Below, piece after piece: positions 38,345-49,185 of a stretch of DNA of 64,000 bases (position 1 is its first letter; every line of letters begins with the position of its first letter). The notes beneath the pieces were generated by a model. It was not told the DNA's origin. It ran no database searches and worked only from the letters and a program-made list of their open reading frames with translations. The position numbers and the translations under genes were made by a program. The DNA is from Erpobdella octoculata (Eukaryota > Annelida > Clitellata > Hirudinida > Erpobdellidae), in NCBI GenBank assembly GCA_963978895.1, contig OZ022243.1:3055521-3119520 (forward strand), in the 5' to 3' direction.

Positions 38345-38395
38345 ACAGACCTGGGAGAACGAGCGGAACGGGAAAATGAGCGGACCGGGAGATTC
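38345..38395. repeat. Remnant of purine minisatellite
   Basis: GGGAGAACGAGCGGAACGGG-type sequence, about 50 bases, the same composition as the Helitron-like cores. It corresponds in position to copy 5 behind L5. Confidence 0.5.
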
Positions 38396-38404
38396 GTGCA
38401 TTAA

Positions 38405-38545
38405 GTGAGATACAATACCCAGCAGATTAGTAATAGCTGCATGAATGTTTTGCTTCAGAGTCTCACTTCGACATACTTTATATACTTTAGTGGTGGCAAC
38501 GTTCTGAAATGTAAATTGTGTCAAACAGAAACTGCATTACATTAA
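38405..38545 (+). pseudogene. Second exon 3 relic of L7 type
   Basis: From 38417 an open frame reads TQQISNSCMNVLLQ, YFIYFSGGNVLKCKLCQTE and ends at TAA 38543-38545. It equals the last 42 codons of L7 exon 3 (TQPTSDSCMD ... FSGCNVLKCVLCQTE). The upstream part is replaced by the purine tract, so it is truncated. It lacks a splice acceptor. Confidence 0.75.
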
Positions 38546-39488
38546 AACATGCTTGCAGTTACTTGTTAGTGTAGCAGTTTTTCTGTTAAATTTTTTTTAT
38601 TTTCAGTATGAATTATCTGATTAAAATTAAAAATATATTTGGTCGTCATATTGTGTTTTTGCTGTTTGATTAAATGAGGTTTTACCCAACGTTGAGAAAG
38701 TGGTTTGATCAAAAATGCTTTTCTTACTGCATAAATTGGTATACGGCTGACCAATATGTTAATTGAAGTCTTAAGCGACAGTTTTTGTTTTATAGAAAAG
38801 GATTGTTTTTTAAGAAGCCGTTTATTTGCACGTCATTTATAGAGCACGTTGTTAATTTCCCACTAATTTAATAGAGGGAAGTCCAGTGATTGGGTACCGT
38901 GGTCGGAGAATGGATGCAGAGAGAAAAACTTAATGATTTAAAAAATTTTTTACTAAAATCATCAGCTCTTTTTGATTTTTTTTAAAATAATTTTTTATAC
39001 AACTTTGAAACAAAGATGAATAAATTTTAAAAGCAAATCTTAAAACGTTAAAAAGATTATTGCTGTTTTTCATGCACCATACAATTTTTCATCACCATAG
39101 TTACCCCTGTCCTCTCTTGTTTTTTATTCTTTTCTCTTGTTTTTCTCTCTCTCTTTCTTTCTTTCTCTCTTTTTTCCATCTTTGTTTGCTCGTTTGCAAA
39201 AACAAAGTTCAAAAATGACAGGCATTGACAGGTTTTGTAATCACTTTAAAAATAAATAAATGCTGGTATTCAAAAGTTTGTATATTTTCACAAAAACAAA
39301 AATTAGAAAAAGTATTTCCAATAAAGTGCTTTGTTTAATAACATGCAAAGAAATGTTTAAATAATGTTTAAATTCTATTACGCCTGGACTAAAAGTGGCG
39401 TTAAAATAGCGTTAATTTTATTAAATTATTCATTTTTAACAACTTTATCAAGTAGTTACTGTTTTTTTCATTTTAAAAGATTTTAATA
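38546..39488. other. Upstream region of L7
   Basis: Positions 38730-38820 match 42690-42805 behind the L7 relic (TTGAAGTCTTAAGCGACAGT), a copied flank. A CTTT/CT-rich stretch lies at 39110-39180. A possible splice acceptor (GTTTTTTTCATTTTAAAAG) ends ten bases before the L7 start codon, suggesting a 5' untranslated exon. Confidence 0.45.
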
Positions 39489-40882
39489 ATGAAACTTAAA
39501 CAGATCAAAATCAGATCAAACAAGTTTCTTAATAAATTGCTTGTGATGACTCATGTACTATTTTATGTAACCATTGTTCTGGCAAGTTCTTCTGCTTCTA
39601 CAATCAGAAACGGTTTTCTGGAATGTGCTTATGTTTACAAGAAAGACATTTGCAGTAATGCTATTTTGGATGAGCAAATTTACGCAAGATCTAAATTACA
39701 CTGTCAAGTCCAATGTCTCATACGAATGTCAACTCGATGTGTGAAATATGAGTATGACAGTTACGATAAAAAGTGCTCCATCTTTATAGATTGGTATCCT
39801 CTGCCAGAAATTGAATTCCCAGCTCCTCATAATTGTCAAGCGTACTCGCGAAAAGGTATAACTAACTGGTTTTATAAACTTGTCTAAGAAAACACGTCAT
39901 GCAGTAATGATGTAAAATTTTAAATCTTTTAAAAAAAGTAGTTTCATTGCGCTCCAAAAATGTTTGAAATGAACTTAAAATGACATCATGCGTGACTGGT
40001 ATATTTACAAAGTGAACACAAATGAAAAGCTGGCCATGTTCATCTTGCTCACAAATGTTTATAGAATTGGTTCAATCTCTTGAACTTAATAACGATTGAT
40101 ACCTACATACAACAATTTTGTAGACAATTTGAAACATAAAACCAAAAAATTCAATTACAATAATGGACCAAACCAATCCTAAAAATATTTTCAGAATAAT
40201 TTTTAAAATTAACCAAACAATTGTGTTATAGATGTGATATAAAAAATATTATTTAAAAAAAATACTTTGAACTTAAACTTAAGAAACTTTCAGGTTTGTG
40301 TCCGGATGGATTTGTCTTCTTTCCGTGGGGATGGTCTTGCTACAAAGCTGAATATGGAGCGTGGAATTGGAACGATGCTAGACAACACTGTAACAACATG
40401 GGAAACAACATACATCCGGCTTACTTTCTTACAACTGTGCAAGCAAACATGGCTGCAAATTACTTGCCATTTAGGACTAGTAAGATGTTTTTAACCGGAT
40501 ACATTTGCTTAAGATAAACGTCTTAACACAGCCAAAATGTATTTTTAGCACGGTTAATTAAATAAATGAACGAATTATTAAATGTAATTTTGTTCTGTCA
40601 GATGACACAGGTTTTAGTACTTGCAATGTCAGCGGAGGAAATTATGATTTTTGGGGAGCTGGACAGAGATTGGTACCCAACATCATATCTTCGAGATATG
40701 TTTGGAAACCATTTCCTGGAGTAAATCTGGAATTTGTTGATTATGCGGGATTAAATACTCAGCCGACTAGTGATAGCTGCATGGATGTCTTGCTTGAAGG
40801 TTCCACTTCATACGTTATACACTTTAGTGGTTGTAACGTTCTGAAATGCGTTTTGTGTCAAACGGAAGCTGCATTACCGTAA
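39489..40882 (+). CDS. L7: PAN/apple + C-type-lectin-like protein, 3 exons
   Basis: Coding exons 39489-39855, 40294-40479 and 40602-40882 (367+186+281) give 277 residues. A basic N-terminus (KLKQIKIRSNK) and a hydrophobic run at about 17-33 form a signal anchor or long signal peptide. PAN cysteines are at 55, 72, 76, 84, 96 and 116, with one extra at 46. Exon 2 reads LCPDGFVFFPWGWSC, YGAWNWNDAR and GNNIHPAY. Exon 3 reads YDFWGAGQRLVPN, RYVWKPFPGVNLEFVDY, TQPTSDSCMD, FSGC and KCVLC. The Trp of WNWxPC is replaced by FSGC, so the calcium-site region is lost. Three decayed relatives lie close by (37302, 38405, 41869-42672), making L7 the only intact survivor of its sublineage here. Confidence 0.86.
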
Positions 40883-41868
40883 ATGGAATGATGACATTAA
40901 AACATGTTTACAGTTGAATTGTGATTTTTTAACTTGTTAGTAAAGCTGTTTTGCGTTACTGTAGTTTTTTTTTCAAATTTTTATTTACATTACTTTTCAA
41001 TTCCATTTACAACTTGGAAAATTTTATTGAAATTGGAAAAAAAAATTTTTTTGGGTATTTGTTGCTGCTGAATTAAATGAAATTTTGTCAAAAGTGCGAG
41101 GAGCAATTCTATGAAGTTGCATTCCCTACCCCATACAATGTTGAATCGAGGAGAAAGAAAATTTAGCTAACCATGTGCGACAGTTTTTCTTTTCAGTTTT
41201 TTATTGCAAGAAAGCAGATTTTTGAATTTTTTTTCAATTCGTGCATTAGTTTAATAAAAAGGCATCAGTCTGTTTTTCGGTTTTGGTTTAAGTACTACTT
41301 TGAAAAAAATTCAAAAAAACTGCTAAGGAGCAGAAAAGTTAAAGTATTTAATTGATAGGTTTAAAATTTTTATTTGAACAATTTAATGTTTTTGAAGTAA
41401 TTTTAAATTTTTTTTTATTATTTTGAAACAATTGTAAAGAAATTTCCTAAACAATTCATGAAACATAAAAAAAAATTTGTTTCTGTCTATGCGCTAAACA
41501 CTCTCGCCATTCCTACTATGTTCGCTCGCTTGCACGAATGAAATTTCAACAACTTTTTTATTCAAGAAATCAATAGAAGAAAAATTTTCAAATAACTAGT
41601 AAACATTGATTATGTTTAGCTATACTGATACGTTTTTATACCATAAATGTTTATTACACTTTTTTATTTTTGATAATTTCATCAAGAAGCCACGGTGTTT
41701 TCAATTAAAGAATTTATGTTTATAAAACTTACAAATTTCAAAAGCCATCAAACAAACTTCTTGATCAATTGATTCATGAGTTTCATAAAATATATGTTTT
41801 GGAAAAGTTATTTTGCTTCTGCATCCAGCAACATTTTTCTTAAATTTGCTTTTTAACAGGTAAGGAAT

Positions 41869-42672
41869 TTGCAGTATGAGCAAATTTACGCAAGATCAAA
41901 GTTACACTGTCAAGTCCATTATCTCATATCAACTGGATATTTGAAATTTGAGTATGACAGATATAATAAAAAGTGTTTTGTTTTTATAAATTGTTATCAT
42001 TGCCAGAAGATGAATTCCCAGCTCCTAAATGTCAAGCATATATACGGCAAAGTATGTCTAACTTGCATTTTAAAAATTATCCCAAAGGTGTGGTTAAGAT
42101 GTAAAAATGTTGTAGTTTTGAAAAATTTGATTTATTGCGCTAAACCAATAAAAAAGAGTGAAAATAGATTTAATAAACCAATATGCGTACTTTATGTTTT
42201 ATTAGGTTTTTGTCTAGAAGACATTGTTTTCTATCCATGGGAATGGTCTTGCAACAACGCTGAGTACGGAGCAAGGTACTGGAACGCTACCAGACAGCAC
42301 TGTAACAACAATATCTATCCAGCTTTTTTCCAACAACTGTGGAAGCAAAAATGACTACCTAGATATTACTCGCCTTTTATGATTAGTAAGATTTTATTGT
42401 GTAAATGTATTTTTTAAATATACGTATTGAACCTTACCAAAGATAAATGTTAGTTCGGTTAAAAAATAAATGAACAAATTACAAAAGTTGAGTTTTTAAC
42501 AAATGACACAGGTTTTAGTACTTGCTAGGTTGACGGAAAATATTGTGGTTTTTGGAGATCTGGGCAGAGATTAGTACCTACCTGCATATCTTCGAGATTT
42601 ATTTGGAAGCCATATCCTGAAGTAAATATGGAATTTGTGGATTATGGGGGATACATACAATAAAAACCCAGC
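41869..42672 (+). pseudogene. Three-exon relic of an L7-like gene
   Basis: Exon 1 remnant 41869-42058 (EQIYARSKLHCQVHYL, FEYDRYNKKCFVF) lacks the start codon, signal peptide and two cysteines. Exon 2 remnant 42206-42390 follows an acceptor (TTTTATTAG) and reads FCLEDIVFYPWEWSC, ARYWNATRQHC, NNNIYPAFF, then a stop at 42352. Exon 3 remnant from about 42513 reads the TGYF-type start with a TAG, then WRSGQRLVPT, RFIWKPYPEVNMEFVDYGGY, and breaks off near 42672. Multiple lesions in every exon, but gene order and intron positions are retained. Confidence 0.8.
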
Positions 42673-42807
42673 CAACAAATTTGCTTCACTGCATAAAATG
42701 GTAGACAGTTTTAATCTATAGAAGAGGATTGCTGACCAATATTTAAATTGAAGTCTTAAGCGACAGTTTTTGTTCTGGAATAGGATTGGTTTTTTTTATA
42801 GAAAAGA

Positions 42808-42889
42808 ACCAGTTAATTACCAATCGTGGAGTTGGTCTCCGTGCAACGAGTCAAAATGCGTTTTATGCATGACTGAATCAACAATCTAA
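42808..42889 (+). pseudogene. Terminal piece of an L10-like exon 3
   Basis: VNYQSWSWSPCNESKCVLC and MTESTI with TAA at 42887-42889. It is nearly identical in DNA to the end of L10 exon 3 (57045-57127), and its 3' flank (42890-43180) continues the similarity. It marks the end of a lost gene that once preceded L8. Confidence 0.8.
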
Positions 42890-43189
42890 TAAAACTATAC
42901 GTGAACCTAGCCAAAAATTACAACAATATTTGTTCATTAAATTTTTAAGAATTTTTAAAATTAGCTTGAATTTAACTAAAAAAAACTTTGAGTAGTATTT
43001 TAGTTTAGGACTGTTTGTGTTTTTATAATAATAACAATAATAACACATTAAACAAAATATTATTTGTTAGATTTCCAAAAAAATTTTATTTTAAAATCTT
43101 AAAATTTGAAGACATTTAAAAAACAAATTTTAGTGGCCTATCATCTTTCATTTTAATACAGCAACTGTTATTCTATCTTACGCTTTAAA

Positions 43190-43480
43190 AGAATAGCAGT
43201 GCATTTCAGTCAGTTGAAAGTATTTGAGTCTACACGTTGACAGACGCTGTGACAACAAGACACGACAAGTACTTTTAAGCTACTTCAGTGTTTGTTTCTC
43301 GGTAAATGTTGAAGGAAGCTCTTTAGACAGACAGGTAATGCACTTGCTCACTTCTTGAAAACGGACAGGAAATTTGAAAAAATTGATTGAAGCTCGTTTG
43401 ACACGTGCACTTGCTAACTTTTTGAAAACGGACAAGTAGCCTGAAAAAATCGATTCAACGAAAGCTTATAAAAATCCGAA
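43190..43480 (+). promoter_or_regulatory. Conserved upstream block of L8 with TATA box
   Basis: Very similar to the L9 block (48960-49185) and clearly related to the L4-L6 blocks: CACGTTGACAGACGCTGTG, CAAGTACTTTTAAGCTACTT, AAATGTTGAAG, GACAGACAGGTAATGCACTT. Here the segment GCACTTGCT ... GAAAACGGACA ... GAAAAAAT is present twice in tandem (about 43339-43456), once in L9. TATAAAAA lies at about 43467. Confidence 0.65.
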
Positions 43481-43769
43481 AAAAAATTAATATCTATTAA
43501 AATGCTCTCCTTTCTTATAGAAAATCACGCAAAACTTTAATTAACAGTTTTAAACGTTTGTTAGTTTTTAAGTAATTAAAACGTAACTAAAAAGATCAGT
43601 AATAATCAAATAAAGTAAGAAATTATATGAAAATGTTTAAATATTGCTATTTTAGTTGTTGAACATTTTGAAAACGGTATTTTTAGAGCACATTTCTAAA
43701 TATAAATAAGTATTTAAAAACAAATTTTCAATTTATTTTGATTGATTAAAATAGTTTAAAATAAAAACA

Positions 43770-44546
43770 ATGAAACTATTCAACAAAATAGTTGAAAACG
43801 CTTTAAATGTCAGAAAAAATTGGAAATCAAGTTTTCATTTCATTGTAATACTAATTTTAATTTGTGGTTGCTGCTTTCAAAATGTCTTTGGTGTGAACGT
43901 AATGTGCACAAAAGGACAATACACATTGGATGTTTGTATGCAAAAGGTGCAGGTAGTTAAAACAGTATATAATGTATGTGCGACGGATTGTCTCAAAGAA
44001 TGCCTGCGACAGTTGGACACACAATGCATTAGAGTTCAGTACAACGTTAATACTACAAGATGTGACATATTGACAGATTGGTATATTTATGCTCTGGAAA
44101 AAGTGCCAGCTAACCAAAAATGTATTGCTTTTGCTAAAAAAGGTAATATTATTAGTGGTATAAATATCATAATTAAAAAAAGTCGTTTTAGACAAAATAT
44201 TTTATTACAATATTCAATTCAATTCAAAATCATGTAACAATGAATTACTTTGTAAAAATATTTAGAAAACTCGTTAATTAACCAAACTCATGAATTTTTC
44301 CAAAAATGTTTTAGCATTTTTCAAATTTATTGCGAATTAGTTAAATTTCAATTATAATATGCTTATATAATCTCTCAGCCTTACTTACTTGATCATGCGG
44401 ATTAACAAGGTCAACGTTCTCTAATGCCATCCTTATATATCATTAGGCTTTTATTCAACATGCGCGGTTTTCATAATTGAAAATATTTAATCAATGACAG
44501 TGCCATAAACTTTCCTTTTTTATTATTTGTTCTTTACGTCACCTAG

Positions 44547-44598
<52 letters not shown>

Positions 44599-46530
44599 TC
44601 TTGTACGCAAACTCCATTGAATATAATTGCCCAGTTTGTATTTGTTAATTTTTTTGCCAAAGACTCAAAACGTCGAAGGGAAGTCCGTTGTTAGGAAGAT
44701 AGACTATTAACGAATTCCTTGTTTGCAGCCGTATTTACGTTTATTTGTAAAAAAAAAATAAAAAAACAATTATGTTATAAAATAAATAAAATAAACTAAA
44801 AGGTGTTACTTATAAGTTAAAGTAATAAACAGGGCTAACGCGTTTTGACAGTTAGTTTGTCATCATCAGAGCCCGAAAAGAAAAAACAAAACATGGATAG
44901 AATAATGAAAAGCGAAATTAGTTAAAACCGATAATGAAACAAAATAATAATATTTATTTTTCGTGAATGACATATTAATTTATTTTACTATAGGGAGATA
45001 TTAAAAATAAATTATATAATAAAACTGTTATACATTTAAAAATTACGGTCGTAAAGCAAAATCTATTAATTGTCAAACGACAGATCTACCTCACATCTCG
45101 CGCAACCATGACATTGTTAAAACGGAAACCATCTCTGAAGAATTGCCAAAATTAAATTAATTAATTAAAATGCCACGTAATTTTACACAAAACTTTATCG
45201 TCGACGTCGCATAGTTATATTGTCACAATGCAGAACTGCCGCCATTCTTGCCAAAAGAACATTTTCATCATTAACTGATATATATATATATATTCCACTA
45301 TTGCCCAACGCTCTTTACTTCCAAACAAAAAGATTAGTTAAAATTTTTTTATTATGTACACTTAGATAACATTTTAAAACTTTTAGTACATTAGTTTACA
45401 GGCGTTGGTTTAAAAAATTATTTTTTATATAATTTATTATTTTTCCTTTTTTAGTGTTTAAAAAAATTTATGCACTAACATTTAAACAAAAAAATGTTAA
45501 AATTTTTTATTTAAAACCGATTAATGTATTTAATGTCGCCCATCAAAGTACTAACCGAGCTCGACGTTACTTAACTTCATCGATGGGACCAGCAGCGGTG
45601 TTTTCAAAACATCATTTGTGCTGAAATAACAAACAAACAAGCAAGCCCACAAGCAAACAAACAAACAAACAACGTTGCAAGTTAATATAAGCGTTGTAAA
45701 AAGACAGGCGCTGGCGCCAGCACAACACTAGTTATTATTAATTTTGCTAATGACTCACTGAAACAATAACAAATGTAACTATTTTTTTACCAGGTTTGTG
45801 TCCTGAAGAGTTTGTTTTTATGCCACATTCAAAAGTATGCATGAAAACAGAATACGGACAGTGGAACTGGTCGGATGCTAGAAAAATGTGTAACAAATTG
45901 GGAAATTTAGTTTGTCCATCACTAATTAACATAGGAAATAAATCACTGTCTGCTGACTTCATTGCATATCTAACATACCTTTCAAGTGACTAGTTATGTT
46001 TTTTATCAAAATTAAAAAATTCTTTTTTTTTACTTTTTTTAAACAAAAAATGTCGTGGTTTAACAATTATTAAAAGTTATTTTCTCATTGTTTTTATTTA
46101 TCTTGTTGAAGGTGGTTTCAGTTTATGAACTCAAAACAAAATTGCTAGCAATTGTTTATTTATTTACTTGCATTAAACATCATTATTGAATAAATTCATC
46201 AATATAAATTATTTTAAACAACAACATTTTTTTACAGAGATAGATAAAACGGATATATGTCGTAATCCTGTTACTTTTAAACATGACTTCTGGAACGCTG
46301 GACAAAGATTGATACCTGGTAATAAAAGTTCGAGATTTGTTTGGAAACCATTTCCTGATGTCATTGAAGAGTTTGCAGATGCCTTCAACACTTACAAGAC
46401 ATGGCCAGTTACTAGCGACTGCATGAATTATGTTGCAAATTATACAGCTGCAAGGTATCTAGCATGGAATTGGGTTCCATGCAACGAGTTGAAGTGCGTT
46501 ATGTGTACAACTCAAGCAACAATCCAATAA
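43770..46530 (+). CDS. L8: group B PAN/apple + C-type-lectin-like protein, 3 exons
   Basis: Coding exons 43770-44142, 45794-45985 and 46238-46530 (373+192+293) give 285 residues. The N-terminus has about 20 polar residues, then a hydrophobic run (about 23-35, HFIVILILICGCC). PAN cysteines are at 56, 74, 78, 86, 98 and 118, with extra cysteines at 46 and 70 that L9 shares and a sequon NTT before the fifth. Exon 2 reads LCPEEFVFMPHSKVC, YGQWNWSDAR and LVCPSLI. Exon 3 reads HDFWNAGQRLIPGN, RFVWKPFPDVIEEF, AWNWVPC and KCVMC. Intron 1 (1.65 kb) has collected a TA array, a hammerhead-like motif, a MITE arm and a 5S-derived piece. The exon 2 donor is GTGACT, weaker than the GTGAGT of L3, L9 and L10. 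Confidence 0.86.
44552..44596. repeat. (TA)n microsatellite in L8 intron 1
   Basis: An uninterrupted TA array. A short second one lies at about 45278-45293. Confidence 0.95.
44832..44874 (-). ncRNA. Decayed hammerhead-like motif in L8 intron 1
   Basis: The minus strand has the same layout as the palindrome motifs: stem I GGGCU/AGCCC, CUGAUGA, one extra U, stem II GACA/UGUC with a 7-base loop, then AAAA where GAAA is expected, CGCG, UU. Stem II and stem III bases differ from the 35414 motif but pairing is kept, which supports a real RNA fold in the ancestor. The G-to-A change at the catalytic G12 position should abolish cleavage. Confidence 0.5.
45303..45455 (+). mobile_element. Right-arm half copy of the palindromic MITE in L8 intron 1
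   Basis: From GCCCAACGCTC through TACACTTAGATAACATTTT to TTTAGTACATTAGTTTACA it follows the right arm at 15783-15918. The left arm is replaced by a TA array. Confidence 0.6.
45533..45592 (-). pseudogene. 5S rRNA-derived fragment
   Basis: On the minus strand, GATGAAGTTAAGTAACGTCG followed by AGCTCGGTTAGTACTTTGAT and GGGCGAC closely follows the middle-to-late part of animal 5S rRNA (the canonical gene has GAAGTTAAGCAACGTCGGGC, then a GGTTAGTACTTGGATGGGTGAC region). The 5' third and the 3' end of 5S rRNA are not recognisable. It is flanked by repeat sequence shared with 16060-16110, so it is probably part of a 5S-derived SINE or captured by another element rather than a functional gene. Confidence 0.7.
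45600..45731 (+). mobile_element. Possible Helitron-like 3' end in L8 intron 1
   Basis: A CAAACAAACAAAC run and ACGTTGCAAGTTAATATAAG are followed by the perfect 12-base palindrome GCTGGCGCCAGC (about 45710-45721), then ACAACA and CTAG before a T. A hairpin a few bases before CTAG is the pattern of Helitron 3' ends. The ACGTTGCAAG block also occurs at 16070. This lies only about 65 bases before L8 exon 2. Confidence 0.35.
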
Positions 46531-47656
46531 ATGTGCATATAATTTTGAACTACTAAATATTATAGCAATTTTTTAATCTGTTTTTTCTATTTTGTTCGAT
46601 AATTTAAGTTTACAAAACAATATTGGAGACACATGTGTGTCATTAGACGCTAAAACATTGCCAGATTTGTTTAAACTAACTTATTGGTTTTGTTTTTAAC
46701 TTTTGATAAATTAATAACTTTTTTTTTGTTTTCATATGTATTAGTCAGAGTGGCTAGAGCAATCGTCTTGAAAAATGCAAAAATAAATGAAAACATAATA
46801 TTAAAATACATTAATTGTGTTCAATTGTGTTAATTTTTTGTTTGTGTAGAATATATAACATGTAAGTATACAGCTCATTTAGTTCGCTTCCGCTTAAAAA
46901 ATATTTCAAAAAGCTGCGGAACGTTTAGCAAAATAAAATTACATTAATGACGGTAAGGCGACTGAAAAACTAAATAAAAGATTTTTCAAATTTATTATTC
47001 ATTAATGAGGTGCTTCTTTTAACTCGTACCACCTATGGTCCTGCAATAGCTCGAACCAGAACCCGCACTGCCTTTACTAGTCACAGCCCTGCCAAAAATG
47101 ACTGATCATATGGATACATTAAAATGTACTCTTTTAGTCATTTCTAAATCTATCAAAAACAATAAAAGAAAACTGAAAACTTATCTATATAAGAATTTTG
47201 ACATTTTTTTCAAATGCCAACAAAAATAAGTTAAATTGCAGCTGTGAAAACATAGGCTTGAAAAAACGTGACAATAAACAAGTAAGTAAAAAACGTTATT
47301 TTCACAAACCGATGTGGAAACCCTAAATGTTAAAACATAAACATAAAGTGTGTAAAGAACAGGAAATGCTTGCTTCTTTATATGTAAATTGCATGTTCGT
47401 CATCACAACTATGTCAGTGACAGAAAAGGGCAAATAAGTAGTCCTTATCTTATGTCGTTTTAAGTAAAATTAAAGGATATTTTGTCTACGTAGTTTTATG
47501 CCCAAGTCAATCAAGTTGTGTTTAGAAACAATTCGCTCACTTAATGGAAAAAAACTTCCTGTGGAAACCAATGTACAAAAAATAGAAATAAAAAAGATGA
47601 AAACATTTATACATAGCAAATCTTTATGCTTGGCATGCACCCTTTTGCACCTCACC
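46531..47656. other. 3' flank of L8, no gene
   Basis: The early part (46540-46990) resembles the 3' flank of L9 (51600-51930: AGACGCTA, GCCAGAT, GAATATATAA, GTAAGTATAC, GCTCA), another copied flank. The rest is AT-rich without features. Confidence 0.5.
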
Positions 47657-47886
47657 TAGCTTTGAGAACTGTCCGGCAAAATAAATCCAAGATTTGTTTG
47701 AAAACTCTATCTTGATGTCATTAAAGAATTTTCTAATAGTTTGTTAGCTACAAGACATAGTCAGTATCCTACGACTGCATGACTGTCGGTGCAACTTATA
47801 TATCAGCTAAGTACCAACCATGGAGTTGGGTCCTATGCAAAGAATCAAAATGCGTTTTATGCATGATTGAAACAACTATCGAATAA
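47657..47886 (+). pseudogene. Decayed exon 3 of L10 type
   Basis: Broken frames recall FWNAGQ, RFVWKPFPGV and IEEFSN. The last part is open (VSYDCMTVGATYISAKYQ, then PWSWVLCKESKCVLC, stop TAA 47884-47886). Relatives have SYDCMG and SWSWSPCNESKCVLC. It holds the same position before L9 as 42808-42889 does before L8. Confidence 0.75.
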
Positions 47887-47954
47887 AACTTTAGGTAATA
47901 TATTTTTTTTTTAAATTTTACAGTTTTTAAAAATGGTAAAACTTTAGTTAAAAA

Positions 47955-48720
47955 ACTTTTATTTAAACTGTTGCTGATGATATCAAGTACTAATCAAATT
48001 CCATCACAGCCAACACAAGTTTTCAAAAAGCTACAAGTGACCTCACGTCTTGTAGTAGACTTTGGCAGCTCAACTTGGCTCTCAATAAATGTATGGTGTG
48101 CTCAGATAGCCGCGGTAAAAAAAGATAAAAAACATTTCTTAATACTTCATTGAAAATTATCAACTAGATGTTGTGGAGCAGATTAAAGACCTAGGAGTGA
48201 TTGTTGATGATAACTTTACTTTCAAAACCGATGTCAATATCATCATACATTCTGCTTCTATTAATTCTCGCCTTATCCCCAAATCATTTGCTTCAAAATA
48301 AAGATTTGTACTGACTAAAATTTTTTGTGTCTACGTTAGACTAATACTTTAATATTGCTCTTCTGTGTAGAATACATAACATAAATCTTTGATCGATAGA
48401 ATTGAGAGAATGCAGAGATTGTTTACCAAAGCTTCATTATGAGCCGTATGTATCTGGTTCGTTTCAGGGTACCCAATATTTGATCACGAGCATAGAAAAA
48501 TATTGCTGGAACTCTGTTTGTGTTACAAGATACAGTTTTTCAACATAAACACTGTTTTTGTACATAAATTTTATCTTTTTAAGTCACAGGGGTCACAACC
48601 ATAAATTACGGGCAAAAAATGTTTTAAATAACCGGGTTTTCAGTTGGATTTTCTATTATCTTTAAAATCAATCTTTAAATTTTTATCATCACATGCTGAG
48701 TAAAAATGTTGCCCTTCGGT
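47955..48720 (+). pseudogene. Degenerate LINE reverse transcriptase
   Basis: VADDIKY at about 47965 is a degraded YADD box. It is followed by SDLTSCSRLWQLNLALNKC and MVCSDSRG, then IKDLGVIVDDNFTFKTDV near 48187, and, after frame breaks, IDRIERMQRLFTK near 48396. This order matches the RT palm-thumb region of CR1/Jockey-type LINEs. At least four stops or shifts. It interrupts the otherwise conserved 3' flank between the exon 3 relic and the L9 promoter. Confidence 0.72.
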
Positions 48721-48959
48721 TGTTTGAATAAATAAAATATTTTAATTTAAGACTGTTTAGGTCAGGACATGCCGGTATCTCTAGAAGCTGTGTTTTGTTT
48801 TTATCATAATATAAATAATCAAAAAATCAAAAACAAAATAATATTTATTAGATATTCAAATTGTTTTTCAAATCATAAAATTTAAGGACAATTTTCTTTT
48901 AAGAAAAGTTCAAATGGCATATCATCCTTCATTTCAGTACTCAAATTCTATCTTAGGTT

Positions 48960-49185
48960 TTGAAAGAATAGCAGTGCATTTCAGTCATTTGAAAGCATTT
49001 GAGTCTACACGTTGACAGACGTTGTGACAACAAGACACGACAAGTACTTTTAAGCTACTTCAGTGTTTGTCACTTGGTAAATGTTGAAGGAAGCTCTTTA
49101 GACAGACAAGTAATGCACTTGCTTACTTCTTGAAAACGAACAAGAAGTTTGAAAAAATTGATTCAACGAAAGCTTATATAAAGCT
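48960..49185 (+). promoter_or_regulatory. Conserved upstream block of L9 with TATA box
   Basis: CACGTTGACAGACGTTGTGA, CAACAAGACACGACAAG, TACTTTTAAGCTACTTCAG, AAATGTTGAAGGAAGCTC, GACAGACAAGTAATGCACTT and finally GCTTATATAAAGC (49172-49184), a strong TATA box. Only a few mismatches against the L8 block. The start codon is about 455 bases downstream. Confidence 0.68.

Noticed and set aside
47030..47085. Box-B-like GGTTCGAGC on the minus strand
   Set aside because: No matching D-arm or acceptor stem found.
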